Positions 47,493 to 56,808 of a DNA stretch of 64,000 nucleotides are shown piece by piece. Origin of the DNA: Parabacteroides distasonis. GTDB taxonomy: Bacteria; Bacteroidota; Bacteroidia; Bacteroidales; Tannerellaceae. A program made the translations under genes and the position numbers. The notes under the pieces were generated by a model. The model was not told the origin of the DNA. It was given only the letters and a program-made list of their open reading frames with translations, and made no database searches. Position 1 is the first letter of the stretch. Every line of letters begins with the position of its first letter. The DNA lies in contig NZ_SRYM01000016.1 of assembly GCF_004793765.1 (NCBI RefSeq), forward strand, positions 1 through 64,000, written 5' to 3'.

Positions 47493-47805
47493 TTCAAATA
47501 AAGGAATTCAAAACAATAAACACTATTTGTCTCGAAGCGTGAGATGGATAGTGTTTATTTTTATAGTAGGAATCGGAGGGTATCTAGCATTACCCTCCAA
47601 TTATTATTTGCGCAGAGCACTTACTCATTTATTACCCAAGTCGGAAGCTTACATTCCTGAACATTATCTTCCCCGGTTTGAGGAGCTGGGTACGGTTGCC
47701 TATGTAATCATCCAAGACAATCGATTGCTATTCGAGCAATATTGTTATTACTCAACAAAAGATAAGAATCTATTTATCAAACGATCTAAAAATAAACGCA
47801 CATGA
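47482..47805 (+). pseudogene. Truncated serine hydrolase (beta-lactamase family), N-terminal part
   Basis: 107 residues: a cytosolic start, a membrane anchor (VRWIVFIFIVGIGGYLAL) and then YLRRALTHLLPK and VAYVIIQDNRLLFEQYC, which resemble the first hundred residues of membrane-anchored class-C beta-lactamase-like hydrolases of Bacteroidales. The family continues to about 380 residues with the SxxK nucleophile, but here the frame ends after a short basic tail, overlapping the next ATG as ATGA. The catalytic domain is absent, so it is probably a deletion remnant now serving as an operon leader. The family match is from memory. Confidence 0.45.
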
Positions 47806-48920
47806 GAAAAACGATTTTAACGACAGCGCCATTGGCGGCACTCCTATTGCTTTCTTGCGTACAGAAACCAAGTACGCAAAGGCCAGACATCACGTACATG
47901 CCGCAACCACCATTCAATCCACCGACGTATGTTTGCTACAAGGCTCCCGCTCCTATCAAGATCGACGGAAAGCTATCTCCCGGGGAATGGGACGCGATAC
48001 CTTGGACCAGCGACTTCGTGGATATCGAAGGAGACAAACGCCCGGCCCCTCACTTCCAGACCCGGGCCAAGATGACTTACGATGATAACGGAATGTATTT
48101 CGCTGTCCTTATGGAGGAGCCGCACGTATGGGCGACCATCACGGAACACGACGCCGTGATCTTCCATGACAACGACTTCGAGATCTTCCTGAATCCTACA
48201 AACGACACCCATAATTATCTGGAGTACGAGGTGAACGCCTTGGGTACGGAATGGGACTTGTTCTTAACCCGCCCCTATCGGGATAATCCGCAAGTATTGA
48301 ATAACTGGGAGTTTGCCGGAATGGAATCTGCGGTTCACGTGGACGGTACGCTGAATAACCCGAAAGATACGGATCAGTCATGGAGCGTAGAGGTATTCAT
48401 TCCTTGGACTTCCGTATTCCAAATGGACAGAGGAAAAGAAAAACCGGAAATCGGTGAGCAGATACGTGTGAACTTCTCCCGCGTGGAATGGACAACGGGC
48501 GTGAAAGACGGTAAATACGTAAAAGTCCCTATCCAAGGAGAGGATAAGATTCGCGAGTACAACTGGGTATGGGCACCTACCGGGGTAATCAATATCCATA
48601 TGCCCGAATATTGGGGTTATGTACAAATATCGGATAAGATAGCGGGAGAAGGTGAGACTCCTTTCGTAAAACATCCTTCGGAGGAGACGAAATGGATCTT
48701 GCGTAATTTATATTACCGTCAGAATGAGTTCGCCGCAACCTTCGGGCATTATGCCGATAACATCAACGACTTGAAGGCAAACGAGCTATGCCCGCAAGAG
48801 ATCGCTAATCAACTGGAAATACATACGACACCTTCTATGTACGAGATATCGTTACCGGCATCGGACGGTACGGTATGGAAGATCCGGCAAGACGGTCTGG
48901 TATGGCCTAAAAAGAAATAA
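47802..48920 (+). CDS. CBM9-like carbohydrate-binding lipoprotein
   Basis: 372 residues with a lipobox LLLSC-VQK, so lipid-anchored. The main domain (about 50-270) matches the carbohydrate-binding family 9-like beta-sandwich (DUF1083 type): IKIDGKLSPGEWDAIPWTSD, then MYFAVLMEEP, DNDFEIFLNP, and WSVEVFIPW. It ends with a helical C-terminal region. Such proteins hold glycans at the cell surface or in the periplasm; the ligand is unknown. The ATG overlaps the stop of the truncated hydrolase, and aminopeptidase C follows after 27 bases. Confidence 0.85.
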   Translation: MRKTILTTAPLAALLLLSCVQKPSTQRPDITYMPQPPFNPPTYVCYKAPAPIKIDGKLSPGEWDAIPWTSDFVDIEGDKRPAPHFQTRAKMTYDDNGMYFAVLMEEPHVWATITEHDAVIFHDNDFEIFLNPTNDTHNYLEYEVNALGTEWDLFLTRPYRDNPQVLNNWEFAGMESAVHVDGTLNNPKDTDQSWSVEVFIPWTSVFQMDRGKEKPEIGEQIRVNFSRVEWTTGVKDGKYVKVPIQGEDKIREYNWVWAPTGVINIHMPEYWGYVQISDKIAGEGETPFVKHPSEETKWILRNLYYRQNEFAATFGHYADNINDLKANELCPQEIANQLEIHTTPSMYEISLPASDGTVWKIRQDGLVWPKKK

Positions 48921-48947
48921 CACAATTTATTAATCAACTTACATATC

Positions 48948-50351
48948 ATGAAACAAAAGAATTTATGGATAGCGGCCTTGGCTTTAGGCATCACGCTATC
49001 GGCTCACGGGCAACAAAGCGGTGGAGGCATCTCACCAGCGATGTTGCAGCAAATCAAACAGGCTTATCAAGGAACGCCGGCCGATAAGGCGATCCGTAAT
49101 GCGATCACCAATAACGACATCAACAAGCTTGCCGTTAATGGGGAGAGCAAGAACAATCTGGATACTTACTTCTCCAATAAGGTAGAGAGCAAAGGGATCT
49201 CCAACCAACGTTCCTCGGGCCGTTGCTGGCTTTTCACGGGATTGAACGTATTTCGTGCGCAGGCGATCCATAAATACAACATGGGTGAATTCCAATTCTC
49301 CCAGAATTATTCTTTCTTTTGGGATCAATTGGAGAAAGCGAACCTTTTCTTACAGGGCATCATCGATACCCGTCTGAAACCCATGGACGACAAGATGGTG
49401 GAATGGTTATTCAAGAACCCGATCGGAGACGGAGGACAGTTCACGGGTGTCTCCGATATCTTGACCAAGTATGGCGTGGTTCCCGCCGAGGTCATGGTGG
49501 AGACCAACAGCAGCAACAGTACCGGACGCATGAGCAACCTGATCGGATTAAAGCTGAAAGAATACGGCTTGCAACTTCGTGACCAGTCTATGACCAAAGG
49601 CACGACCGTAGCGGACCTGGAGAAAAAGAAAACAGAGATGCTAGGTACGATTTACCGTATGCTCGTATTGAACTTGGGAGAGCCGCCTACGAAATTCACG
49701 TGGACTCGCAAAGACGCTAAAGGGAATCCGGTAGAGACGAAGGAATATACGCCTCAGTCCTTCTTCCAAGAATATATCGGGGACGATTTGAAAAACAATT
49801 ATGTTATGTTGATGAACGATCCGAGCCGCGATTATTATAAACTGTATGAGATCGATTACGACCGCCACGCTTACGATGGCAAGAACTGGACGTACGTGAA
49901 CCTTCCGATCGAGGATATCAAACAAATGGCTATCGCTTCCATCAAGGACAGTACCATGATGTATTTCTCTTGCGACGTGGGCAAGTTCTTCGATCGTGAC
50001 AGAGGTATTCTGGATGTAAACTTCTACGATTACGGTTCATTGCTGGGCACCACATTCGGCATGGATAAGAAACAACGTATCCAGACATTCGCCAGCGGTT
50101 CCTCACACGCCATGACCTTGATGGCAGTTGACCTCGACGCAAATGGAAAGCCAAAGAAATGGATGGTCGAGAATAGTTGGGGCCCCGGAGCGAACGCCGG
50201 CCACCTCATCATGACAGACCAATGGTTTAATGAGTATATGTTCCGTCTGGTAGTCAACAAAAAGTACATCACGGATCAAGTAAAAGAGATCTTGAAACAA
50301 ACACCGACTCGCCTTCCCGCTTGGGACCCGATGTTCGCTGAAGAGGATTAA
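48948..50351 (+). CDS. Aminopeptidase C / bleomycin hydrolase-like C1 peptidase
   Basis: 467 residues with a predicted signal peptide (LALGITLSAHGQ). Catalytic Cys93 lies in NQRSSGRCWLFTGLN, the His in SGSSHAMTLMAVD and the Asn in VENSWGPGANAGH, the C1B arrangement. The sequence follows bleomycin hydrolase over its length, including EFQFSQNYSFFWDQLEKAN. A secreted form is typical of Bacteroidales. It is a distant paralogue of the enzyme at 12741-13958, which has a wider Cys neighbourhood (GTCWCYS). Probably releases N-terminal residues from peptides. Confidence 0.9.
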   Translation: MKQKNLWIAALALGITLSAHGQQSGGGISPAMLQQIKQAYQGTPADKAIRNAITNNDINKLAVNGESKNNLDTYFSNKVESKGISNQRSSGRCWLFTGLNVFRAQAIHKYNMGEFQFSQNYSFFWDQLEKANLFLQGIIDTRLKPMDDKMVEWLFKNPIGDGGQFTGVSDILTKYGVVPAEVMVETNSSNSTGRMSNLIGLKLKEYGLQLRDQSMTKGTTVADLEKKKTEMLGTIYRMLVLNLGEPPTKFTWTRKDAKGNPVETKEYTPQSFFQEYIGDDLKNNYVMLMNDPSRDYYKLYEIDYDRHAYDGKNWTYVNLPIEDIKQMAIASIKDSTMMYFSCDVGKFFDRDRGILDVNFYDYGSLLGTTFGMDKKQRIQTFASGSSHAMTLMAVDLDANGKPKKWMVENSWGPGANAGHLIMTDQWFNEYMFRLVVNKKYITDQVKEILKQTPTRLPAWDPMFAEED

Positions 50352-50359
50352 AATAAAAC

Positions 50360-50420
50360 ACGGATGAGATAGACAACGCAAATCGTTCAATTAACTAATC
50401 CGTACATCTATCTCATCCGT
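50360..50420. terminator. Long hairpin between convergent genes
   Basis: ACGGATGAGATAGA (50360-50373) and TCTATCTCATCCGT (50407-50420) are perfect 14-bp complements around a 33-base loop. It ends the aminopeptidase gene and faces waaA. Similar ACGGAT...ATCCGT ends occur at 19186-19208. Confidence 0.65.
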
Positions 50421-50485
50421 ATTCCATTGTTATATCAAAAGAGTCTGGGCATACAATCACTCGAATAGTAAACTCGGCTTATCTA

Positions 50486-51721
50486 TTAACGGATATGGAT
50501 TTGCCGTAAGATCTGATCCGTCGCTCCTACACTGTTTTTCACAAAATCACCGGCAGCTTGCCCGGAGATTTCCAAAGCAGTCGGATCGGTCAATAACTCG
50601 TCCATCTTCGTTCGGAAAGAGGTATCGTCCGTGATGGAGAAACCACCACCTACAGCGATCAGATCCTTCGCCTCCTTAAACTTATGGTATCTCGGGCCGA
50701 ATAAGACCGGCACCCCATAAACGGCGGCTTCCAACGTATTGTGGATACCCGCTCCGAAACCACCACCGATATAAGCGATCTGTCCGTAGCGATAAATGGA
50801 AGATAAGAGTCCGAAACTGTCGATGATCAAACAATCCTTATCAGCCAGATCATCCCCGTGCGCCTCCGATAGACGGACGGACGGACGTTTTAGCATCGCC
50901 TCGATAGCAAGGAGATGCTCCCGGTGGATCTCATGCGGGGCGATAATCAACTTCATCTCCGGATGCTCATGGAAATAAGGGATAAAGATCGCCTCGTCCT
51001 GCGGCCATGAACTGCCGGCCACCATCACGATCGGCTTCCTACCCTCCTTGCTTTCCAAGAAACGTTCGATAAACGGAAGCTCACGAGCTTGCTTACGGAC
51101 ATCCAACACCCGGTCGAAACGGGTATCGCCGGTCACCGTCACATTCGTGATACCGAACTCGTTCAAAAGTTTCATCGAACGCTCGTCCTGCACGAAAAGA
51201 TGATCAAAATAAGATAACATCTTCCGGTACGGCTTTCCGAACCATTGGAAAAATAGCTGGTCGGGACGAAATATGGCGGAAATGATATAAACCGGTATTC
51301 CCCGCTTATGCAACTCACGCAAATAGTTTCCCCAAAACTCGTACTTGATAAATACGGCGATCGCCGGGTTCGCCAAATTCAGAAACTTCTTCACCCGGAA
51401 AGGCGTATCGAAAGGAAGGTAGCAAATCACGTCCGCTCCTTTGTAATTCTTCCGTACCTCATAACCGGAGGGAGAAAAGAAAGTCAGCAGCACCTTATAC
51501 TCCGGCTGTTCAGCCTTGATCTTCTCGATCATAGGACGCCCTTGCTCGAACTCACCCAACGAGGAGGCATGGAACCAGATGTATTTAGCGTTCCGGTCGA
51601 TCTTCTCACGAAGTATGGAATTTGTTTTCCACTGCCCGAATCGCATCAGTCTCGCCTTTTTATGAAAAGGCGAGATTAAAGCCACTACAAAAGCGTAGAG
51701 ATGTATCACTAAACTGTACAT
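50486..51721 (-). CDS. waaA: 3-deoxy-D-manno-octulosonic acid (Kdo) transferase
   Basis: 411 residues. Inner-membrane enzyme that adds Kdo to the lipid A precursor. An N-terminal hydrophobic anchor is followed by the GT-B fold: HASSLGEFEQGRPMIEKIK, VLLTFFSPSGYEV, KYEFWGNYL with the conserved Glu, and IGGGFGAGIHNTLEAAVYGVPVLFG in the CMP-Kdo domain. The start codon lies two bases after the gltX stop, so they form one operon. Confidence 0.92.
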   Translation of the reverse strand: MYSLVIHLYAFVVALISPFHKKARLMRFGQWKTNSILREKIDRNAKYIWFHASSLGEFEQGRPMIEKIKAEQPEYKVLLTFFSPSGYEVRKNYKGADVICYLPFDTPFRVKKFLNLANPAIAVFIKYEFWGNYLRELHKRGIPVYIISAIFRPDQLFFQWFGKPYRKMLSYFDHLFVQDERSMKLLNEFGITNVTVTGDTRFDRVLDVRKQARELPFIERFLESKEGRKPIVMVAGSSWPQDEAIFIPYFHEHPEMKLIIAPHEIHREHLLAIEAMLKRPSVRLSEAHGDDLADKDCLIIDSFGLLSSIYRYGQIAYIGGGFGAGIHNTLEAAVYGVPVLFGPRYHKFKEAKDLIAVGGGFSITDDTSFRTKMDELLTDPTALEISGQAAGDFVKNSVGATDQILRQIHIR

Positions 51722-51723
51722 GA

Positions 51724-53241
51724 TTATTTTAGTATCTCGATGGCCCGTTGGATACGGCGGATAGACTCCTCTTTACCCAAAGCCTCGGTGATATCAAAGA
51801 TACCGGGGCCCTTACCCTCGCCAACCAAGGCCAGACGGGCGGCGTTCATGATATTCCCCAAATGATATCCCTTGCTCTCGATCCAAGCCTTGCACTCGTT
51901 CTCGGTACCTTCTACGTCGAACGGCTCACGGGCACGCAGTTGTTCGATAAACTCACCCAATTGAACAGAGGAATCCTCTTTCCAGCGTTTCTTGCGGGTT
52001 TTCTCATCGTACTCCGTCGGGGCGATAAAGAAGAAAGAGCAAAGATCCCATAACTCACTCACGAAATTGACACGGCCTTTCATCATACCGACTACTTTCT
52101 CTACATAAGCATGGGTAGTCTGGATACCGTGGCTTTCCACGATCGGCAAGAATAGGTCTGCGATCTCCGCATTACTCTTCTCCAGCAAATAGTGGTGGTT
52201 AAACCATCTGCCTTTCTCATAATCGAACTTAGCGCCGCTCTTGCTGCAACGAGACAGGTCGAACAAACGGATCAAATCATCCATGCTCATCACCTCCTGA
52301 TCGTTACCCGGGTTCCAGCCCAGCAAAGCGAGGAAGTTTACGACAGCCTCGGGGAAGTAGCCACTCTCACGATAGCCCGATGAAACATCACCCGTCTTCG
52401 GATCGTGCCATTCCAAGGGGAATACAGGGAAACCCAGACGATCGCCGTCACGCTTGCTCAACTTACCGTTACCTTCCGGTTTCAACAGCAAGGACAGGTG
52501 GGCGAAACTAGGCATCGCATCTTCCCAACCGAAGAAACGATATAATAATACGTGAAGCGGCGCACTCGGCAACCACTCCTCGCCACGGATCACATGGGTA
52601 ACCTCCATCAAATGGTCGTCCACGATATTCGCCAAGTGGTAAGTAGGCAATTGGTCAGCCGATTTATATAATACCTTATCATCCAAGATAGAAGAGTTGA
52701 TAATGACCTCGCCACGGATCAAGTCGTTCACGTGGATATCCTCATTCGGCTCGATCTTGGCACGAACTACGTACTGATGACCTGACTCGATCAGGCTCTG
52801 AACCTCTTCCGGAGAAAGCGTCAATGAGTTGCGCATTTGCGAACGGGTAGAGGCGTCGTATTGGAAATTGGCGATCTCCTTCCGTTTCTCCTCCAACTCG
52901 GCAGGCGTATCGAACGCTATATAAGCATGGCCATCGTTCAGCAATTGATCGACATACTTCTTGTAGATCTCACGACGCTCACTCTGGCGATATGGGCCGT
53001 AGTTGCCGCCGAAGCTCACACCCTCGTCGAACTTGATACCCAACCAATTCAGGGCCTCGATGATATAGTCTTCCGCTCCGGGAACAAAGCGTTGGGAATC
53101 CGTATCCTCGATACGGAGAATCATATCACCGCCATTTTGTTTAGCGAATAAATAGTTGTATAAAGCCGTGCGGACACCTCCGATATGCAGCGCCCCCGTA
53201 GGACTAGGCGCAAAGCGTACCCTTACTTTTTTTTGAGTCAT
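51724..53241 (-). CDS. gltX: Glutamate-tRNA ligase
   Basis: 505 residues. Charges tRNA-Glu with glutamate in the cytosol. The class I signatures are ALHIGG near residue 18 and KLSKRDGD about 260; PSPTG before the first is the GlxRS mark. The C-terminal anticodon-binding helices are complete. Promoter box TACTTTTG lies just upstream; waaA follows after two bases. Confidence 0.95.
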   Translation of the reverse strand: MTQKKVRVRFAPSPTGALHIGGVRTALYNYLFAKQNGGDMILRIEDTDSQRFVPGAEDYIIEALNWLGIKFDEGVSFGGNYGPYRQSERREIYKKYVDQLLNDGHAYIAFDTPAELEEKRKEIANFQYDASTRSQMRNSLTLSPEEVQSLIESGHQYVVRAKIEPNEDIHVNDLIRGEVIINSSILDDKVLYKSADQLPTYHLANIVDDHLMEVTHVIRGEEWLPSAPLHVLLYRFFGWEDAMPSFAHLSLLLKPEGNGKLSKRDGDRLGFPVFPLEWHDPKTGDVSSGYRESGYFPEAVVNFLALLGWNPGNDQEVMSMDDLIRLFDLSRCSKSGAKFDYEKGRWFNHHYLLEKSNAEIADLFLPIVESHGIQTTHAYVEKVVGMMKGRVNFVSELWDLCSFFFIAPTEYDEKTRKKRWKEDSSVQLGEFIEQLRAREPFDVEGTENECKAWIESKGYHLGNIMNAARLALVGEGKGPGIFDITEALGKEESIRRIQRAIEILK

Positions 53242-53267
53242 AATACTTACATTCTATAATAATACGG

Positions 53268-53275
53268 CAAAAGTA
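53268..53275 (-). promoter_or_regulatory. -7 promoter box TACTTTTG for gltX-waaA
   Basis: Perfect TAnnTTTG on the minus strand, 26 bases before the gltX ATG, with initiation expected near 53261. Confidence 0.55.
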
Positions 53276-53337
53276 CGCCTTTTTTTCCGCTTAGTGAAGT
53301 TTTTTACGTATATTTCGGACGCTAAATGAGAACGCAT

Positions 53338-55377
53338 ATGAAACAAAAGAATTACAATATACCGACCGTGGTCTACTTCGTCGTGGCCGCATTACTTATC
53401 GCCTACTTCTTCCCTCGGGAGGGAAAATTCCGTTATCAGTTCTATGAGGGCAAGCCTTGGAGGTACGGATTGCTCACCGCTCCGAGCGATTTCCCGATCT
53501 ACAAGACCGACGACGAGGTAAAAGCGGAGAAAGACAGCGTACTCCGTAAGTTCGAGCCTTATTACCGCATGAACCCCGACATCCAGAAGCAAGAGGTCGA
53601 GAAACTGCGTGCCAACTACAATAACGGCAATAACCTGCGAAGCAAAGTATCCCCCGCTTACATGCAGTATATCGAGAGCAGCCTGATCAACTTATACAAG
53701 AACGGTATCATCTCGTCGCAGGATCTGGACGAACTTCGGAAAGAAGAATACTCCCGTGTCAACCTCTTGGAGAACGCCGTCGCACAGCCCCGTTACGTGA
53801 GCGACTTTTTCACCGTTCGCACCGCCTACGAGTTCATTATCAACAACTGCCCCTCACGACTGGACAAATCCATCCTGCAATCGTGTGACATCAATAATTA
53901 CCTCACCGAGAACATATCCTATGCCGCCGACATGTCCGACAAGATCAAGGAGGATATGCTACAGAGCGTATCTATCGCTAACGGCATGGTACAAGCCGGA
54001 GAACGTATCGTAGACCGGGGCGAGATCATTGACAACCATACCTACAACGTGCTCCGTTCCCTGAAGGCCGTACACGAGGCCAAGACCGGAGGCACGCAGA
54101 CGCAAGGTATCATACTGGCCGGGCAATTCGTGCTCGTCTTCGGGCTAATGTTCTGTTTCTGGCTCTACCTATGGTCTTTCCGGTTAAAGATATTCCATAA
54201 CCGGAGGAACGTACTGTTTTTGATCCTTTGTATATTCGTAAGTTGCATCCTTACGGAACTATGTGTCACGTACGCTTTATTCAACGTATACATATTGCCA
54301 TTCGCCATCGTTCCGATCGTGGTACGTACCTTCTTCGACTCCCGAACAGCACTTTTCACGCACCTTATTATCGTGCTGATCTGCTCATTGATGGTACCTT
54401 TCCCGCATGAGTTTCTATTACTACAAACCATAGCAGGCATGGTCGTAACGTTCAGCCTGAGAAACCTGAGCGAACGCTCGCAACTGATCCGATGCGCATT
54501 CTTCATATTCCTCTCGTATGCCATTTGCTACACGAGTCTCACGTTGTTTCAAGAGGCGAACCTGAATAAAATCAACTGGATGATGATGCTCTACTTTGGT
54601 ATCAACTTCATCCTCGTCATGTTCACCTACATATTAGTATATATGCTGGAGAAGACATTCGGCTACGTATCGGACATCACCTTGGTGGAATTGTCCAACA
54701 TCAACAACCCGATCTTGAAGAAGCTCAGCGAGACTTGCCCGGGTACGTTCCAACACTCTTTGCAGGTATCCATCCTCGCCTCCGAAGCGGCCGCCAAGAT
54801 CGGCGCCAACTCGCAATTGGTCCGTACTGGTGCCCTTTACCATGACATAGGAAAGATGAGTAACCCTGTCTTCTTCACCGAGAACCAGACGAGCGTGAAT
54901 CCACATAACCAGCTGACATTCGACCAAAGTGCGCAGATCATTATCAGCCACGTCACCGAGGGCGTGAAGATTGCCGAGAAAGCCCTGCTACCCAAGGCGG
55001 TTATCAGCTTCATCCGTACTCACCACGGGCGTGGCAAGGCGAAGTATTTCTACAACTCTTTCAAGAATCAATACCCAGACAAGCCGATTAACGACGAGCT
55101 ATTCACCTACCCCGGCCCGAATCCCTTCTCGAAGGAGACCGCCGTACTGATGATGGCCGATTCCGTGGAAGCCGCCTCCCGCAGCTTGAAAGAACATACC
55201 GAAGAGAGTATCAGCGCCTTGGTGAACAAGATCATCGACGGGCAGATCGCCGACGGCTTGCTAAAGAGCGCACCGCTGACCTTCAAGGACGTGGAGACCA
55301 TAAAGAGCGTATTCGTAGACAAACTGAAAACGATGTTCCATACCCGGATCAGCTACCCGGACTTGAAAAAACAATAA
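53338..55377 (+). CDS. 7TM-HD (PgpH-like) HDIG domain phosphohydrolase
   Basis: 679 residues from the ATG at 53338; an ATG four codons earlier (53326) is possible. One N-terminal helix (VVYFVVAALLIAYFF) leads to a large extracytoplasmic domain, then about seven membrane helices (residues 260-440) and a cytosolic HD domain with LVRTGALYHDIGKM and HVTEGVKIAEKA and a further IRTHHGRG. The architecture is that of PgpH, which degrades c-di-AMP to pApA. Family members bind two metal ions through the HD residues; all appear present. Divergent from gltX. Confidence 0.9.
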   Translation: MKQKNYNIPTVVYFVVAALLIAYFFPREGKFRYQFYEGKPWRYGLLTAPSDFPIYKTDDEVKAEKDSVLRKFEPYYRMNPDIQKQEVEKLRANYNNGNNLRSKVSPAYMQYIESSLINLYKNGIISSQDLDELRKEEYSRVNLLENAVAQPRYVSDFFTVRTAYEFIINNCPSRLDKSILQSCDINNYLTENISYAADMSDKIKEDMLQSVSIANGMVQAGERIVDRGEIIDNHTYNVLRSLKAVHEAKTGGTQTQGIILAGQFVLVFGLMFCFWLYLWSFRLKIFHNRRNVLFLILCIFVSCILTELCVTYALFNVYILPFAIVPIVVRTFFDSRTALFTHLIIVLICSLMVPFPHEFLLLQTIAGMVVTFSLRNLSERSQLIRCAFFIFLSYAICYTSLTLFQEANLNKINWMMMLYFGINFILVMFTYILVYMLEKTFGYVSDITLVELSNINNPILKKLSETCPGTFQHSLQVSILASEAAAKIGANSQLVRTGALYHDIGKMSNPVFFTENQTSVNPHNQLTFDQSAQIIISHVTEGVKIAEKALLPKAVISFIRTHHGRGKAKYFYNSFKNQYPDKPINDELFTYPGPNPFSKETAVLMMADSVEAASRSLKEHTEESISALVNKIIDGQIADGLLKSAPLTFKDVETIKSVFVDKLKTMFHTRISYPDLKKQ

Positions 55378-55413
55378 TTATCAAGCAGATAGGCATACAG
55401 CCATCGGCACAGA

Positions 55414-55505
55414 ACCATAATGCCTATTATAAGGTTCTTATAATCGCAGTTATAAGCATCTTACGATGGGCATTCTAGCAACCTTACGATGGGCATCGTA
55501 ATCGG
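55414..55505. repeat. Array of four 23-bp dyad modules
   Basis: Units start at 55414, 55437, 55460 and 55483. The second is a dyad CTTATAA-TCGCAG-TTATAAG; the last contains TTACGAT-GGGC-ATCGTAA. TTACGATGGGCAT occurs twice, 23 bp apart. The first unit (ATAATGCCTATTATAA) resembles the hairpin after argF' at 25343-25360. It lies between convergent genes. Confidence 0.55.
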
Positions 55506-55526
55506 ATAAGATAAAGGAGGTCACTT

Positions 55527-56168
55527 CTAGCGGCTTTTCAGCTTCGCATAAAGGAGATAATTATTGTCATTCTCTGTAAGGCCAGCTTGTACCTCAGTAA
55601 GACGTTTACGCATTTGCTCCGTGAGATGGTTAGAATGGAGTGCTTTCTCTATCCTCTCCGACAAGACACTTGGCTCCAGACAAATCATATAATAACCATA
55701 GTTCAGTCCCAACGGCATCTCTAATCGCTCTCCATCCAGAAAATCATTCTCTATACCGAAGTAAGCACCACGCAGGGTCTGTTTATCTACGATATAATAG
55801 GTCGGTAAATCTCCGGCTATACGCCGCTGGATATTCCCGTCATCATCGGTCTTGGACTGAATCCATTGCCCGGTAGCCTCACCCACATAATGATCCGAAA
55901 CATAGGCATAAGGCGCCCCGGTCAACGCCTCATCCCGGTCATCCAATTTAATGATCTCAAGTTCCTCGGAAAAATAGCTAAGAGGGAAAATCACCGTATC
56001 TTTCAACAAGGAGGGATCTAGTTCTATCATTTCTTCCCCGTCGATCATCACGCGCATCGCCACTACAGGGGCATCCTTCAAGTAGTTTACCTGCTCAGTC
56101 CTATCACAGCAAGCTGTCAGAACCGCAAGCGCAACCGCAATTGTCCATGTTTGAAATTCATTCTTCAT
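55527..56168 (-). CDS. Shortened 6-bladed beta-propeller-type lipoprotein
   Basis: 213 residues. Lipobox LTAC-CDR predicts lipid anchoring. The N-terminal part (LSYFSEELEIIKLDDRDEAL, AYVSDHYV) resembles the start of Bacteroidales 6-bladed beta-propeller lipoproteins, and the C-terminal part (YYMICLEPSVLSERIEKAL to DNNYLLYAKLK) resembles their end; the roughly 170 central residues carrying the blades are missing. An in-frame internal deletion would explain this, but a genuinely short family is also possible. The match is from memory. Confidence 0.6.
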   Translation of the reverse strand: MKNEFQTWTIAVALAVLTACCDRTEQVNYLKDAPVVAMRVMIDGEEMIELDPSLLKDTVIFPLSYFSEELEIIKLDDRDEALTGAPYAYVSDHYVGEATGQWIQSKTDDDGNIQRRIAGDLPTYYIVDKQTLRGAYFGIENDFLDGERLEMPLGLNYGYYMICLEPSVLSERIEKALHSNHLTEQMRKRLTEVQAGLTENDNNYLLYAKLKSR

Positions 56169-56259
56169 CGTCCTATTAATTTAAAGTTAACCATCCTCGT
56201 TATTAACATCGCAATATACAAACATTAAACGAATTACGATATAAGCGTAGAACCTTTTT

Positions 56260-56754
56260 TTATTTTCGTATTTCCATTTCTTCCCTCAAGTATTCCAACA
56301 ACCCGGCGCAAGCGTCTTCCAATAGATCCAAGACCAACTCGAAGCCTTCGGCACCGCTATAATAAGGATCCGGGACGTGATCATACAGTTTATTCCGGGA
56401 GAACTCAGTCATTCGATGTATCTTAGCGACGGATTCCAGATCGGGAGCCATCCGCTTCAAATCCGTTATATTCTGGTCGTCCATGCCTATAATTAAGTCG
56501 AAATCATGGAAGTCCCACTGACGTACCGGACGGGAGATCGAATCCAACGAATATCCCCTGCGAGCCGCATGCGCCCGCATCCTTGAATCCGCCCGGTCTC
56601 CCTCATGATAGCCAGTGATCCCGGCGGAATCGATCTCGATCCGAGCTTCCAGCCCCACATTCTTCACCAATTTCTTCATTACCGCCTCCGCCGAAGGGGA
56701 ACGGCATATATTTCCCAAACACACAAACAACAACCGTATCTTTTCCTCCTTCAT
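56260..56754 (-). CDS. Low molecular weight protein-tyrosine phosphatase
   Basis: 164 residues. The active-site loop CLGNICRS (Cys12 to Arg18) near the N-terminus and the general acid Asp in HVPDPYYSG define the family. It dephosphorylates protein tyrosine or, in bacteria, polysaccharide-export kinases; no such kinase is adjacent. Cytosolic. It lies downstream of priA on the same strand, 52 bases beyond its stop, and may be cotranscribed. Confidence 0.92.
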   Translation of the reverse strand: MKEEKIRLLFVCLGNICRSPSAEAVMKKLVKNVGLEARIEIDSAGITGYHEGDRADSRMRAHAARRGYSLDSISRPVRQWDFHDFDLIIGMDDQNITDLKRMAPDLESVAKIHRMTEFSRNKLYDHVPDPYYSGAEGFELVLDLLEDACAGLLEYLREEMEIRK

Positions 56755-56769
56755 CCCTAAGCTCCTTTC

Positions 56770-56808
56770 CTTTAATTTTCAATTCTCAATTCTCCATTTT
56801 CAATTCTC
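56770..56808. repeat. CAATTCTC simple repeat
   Basis: TTTTCAATTCTC and CAATTCTCCATTTTC units repeat in the priA-phosphatase gap. A shorter copy of the motif occurs at about 25927-25940. Common AT-rich spacer repeat of this lineage, with no evident function. Confidence 0.45.
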
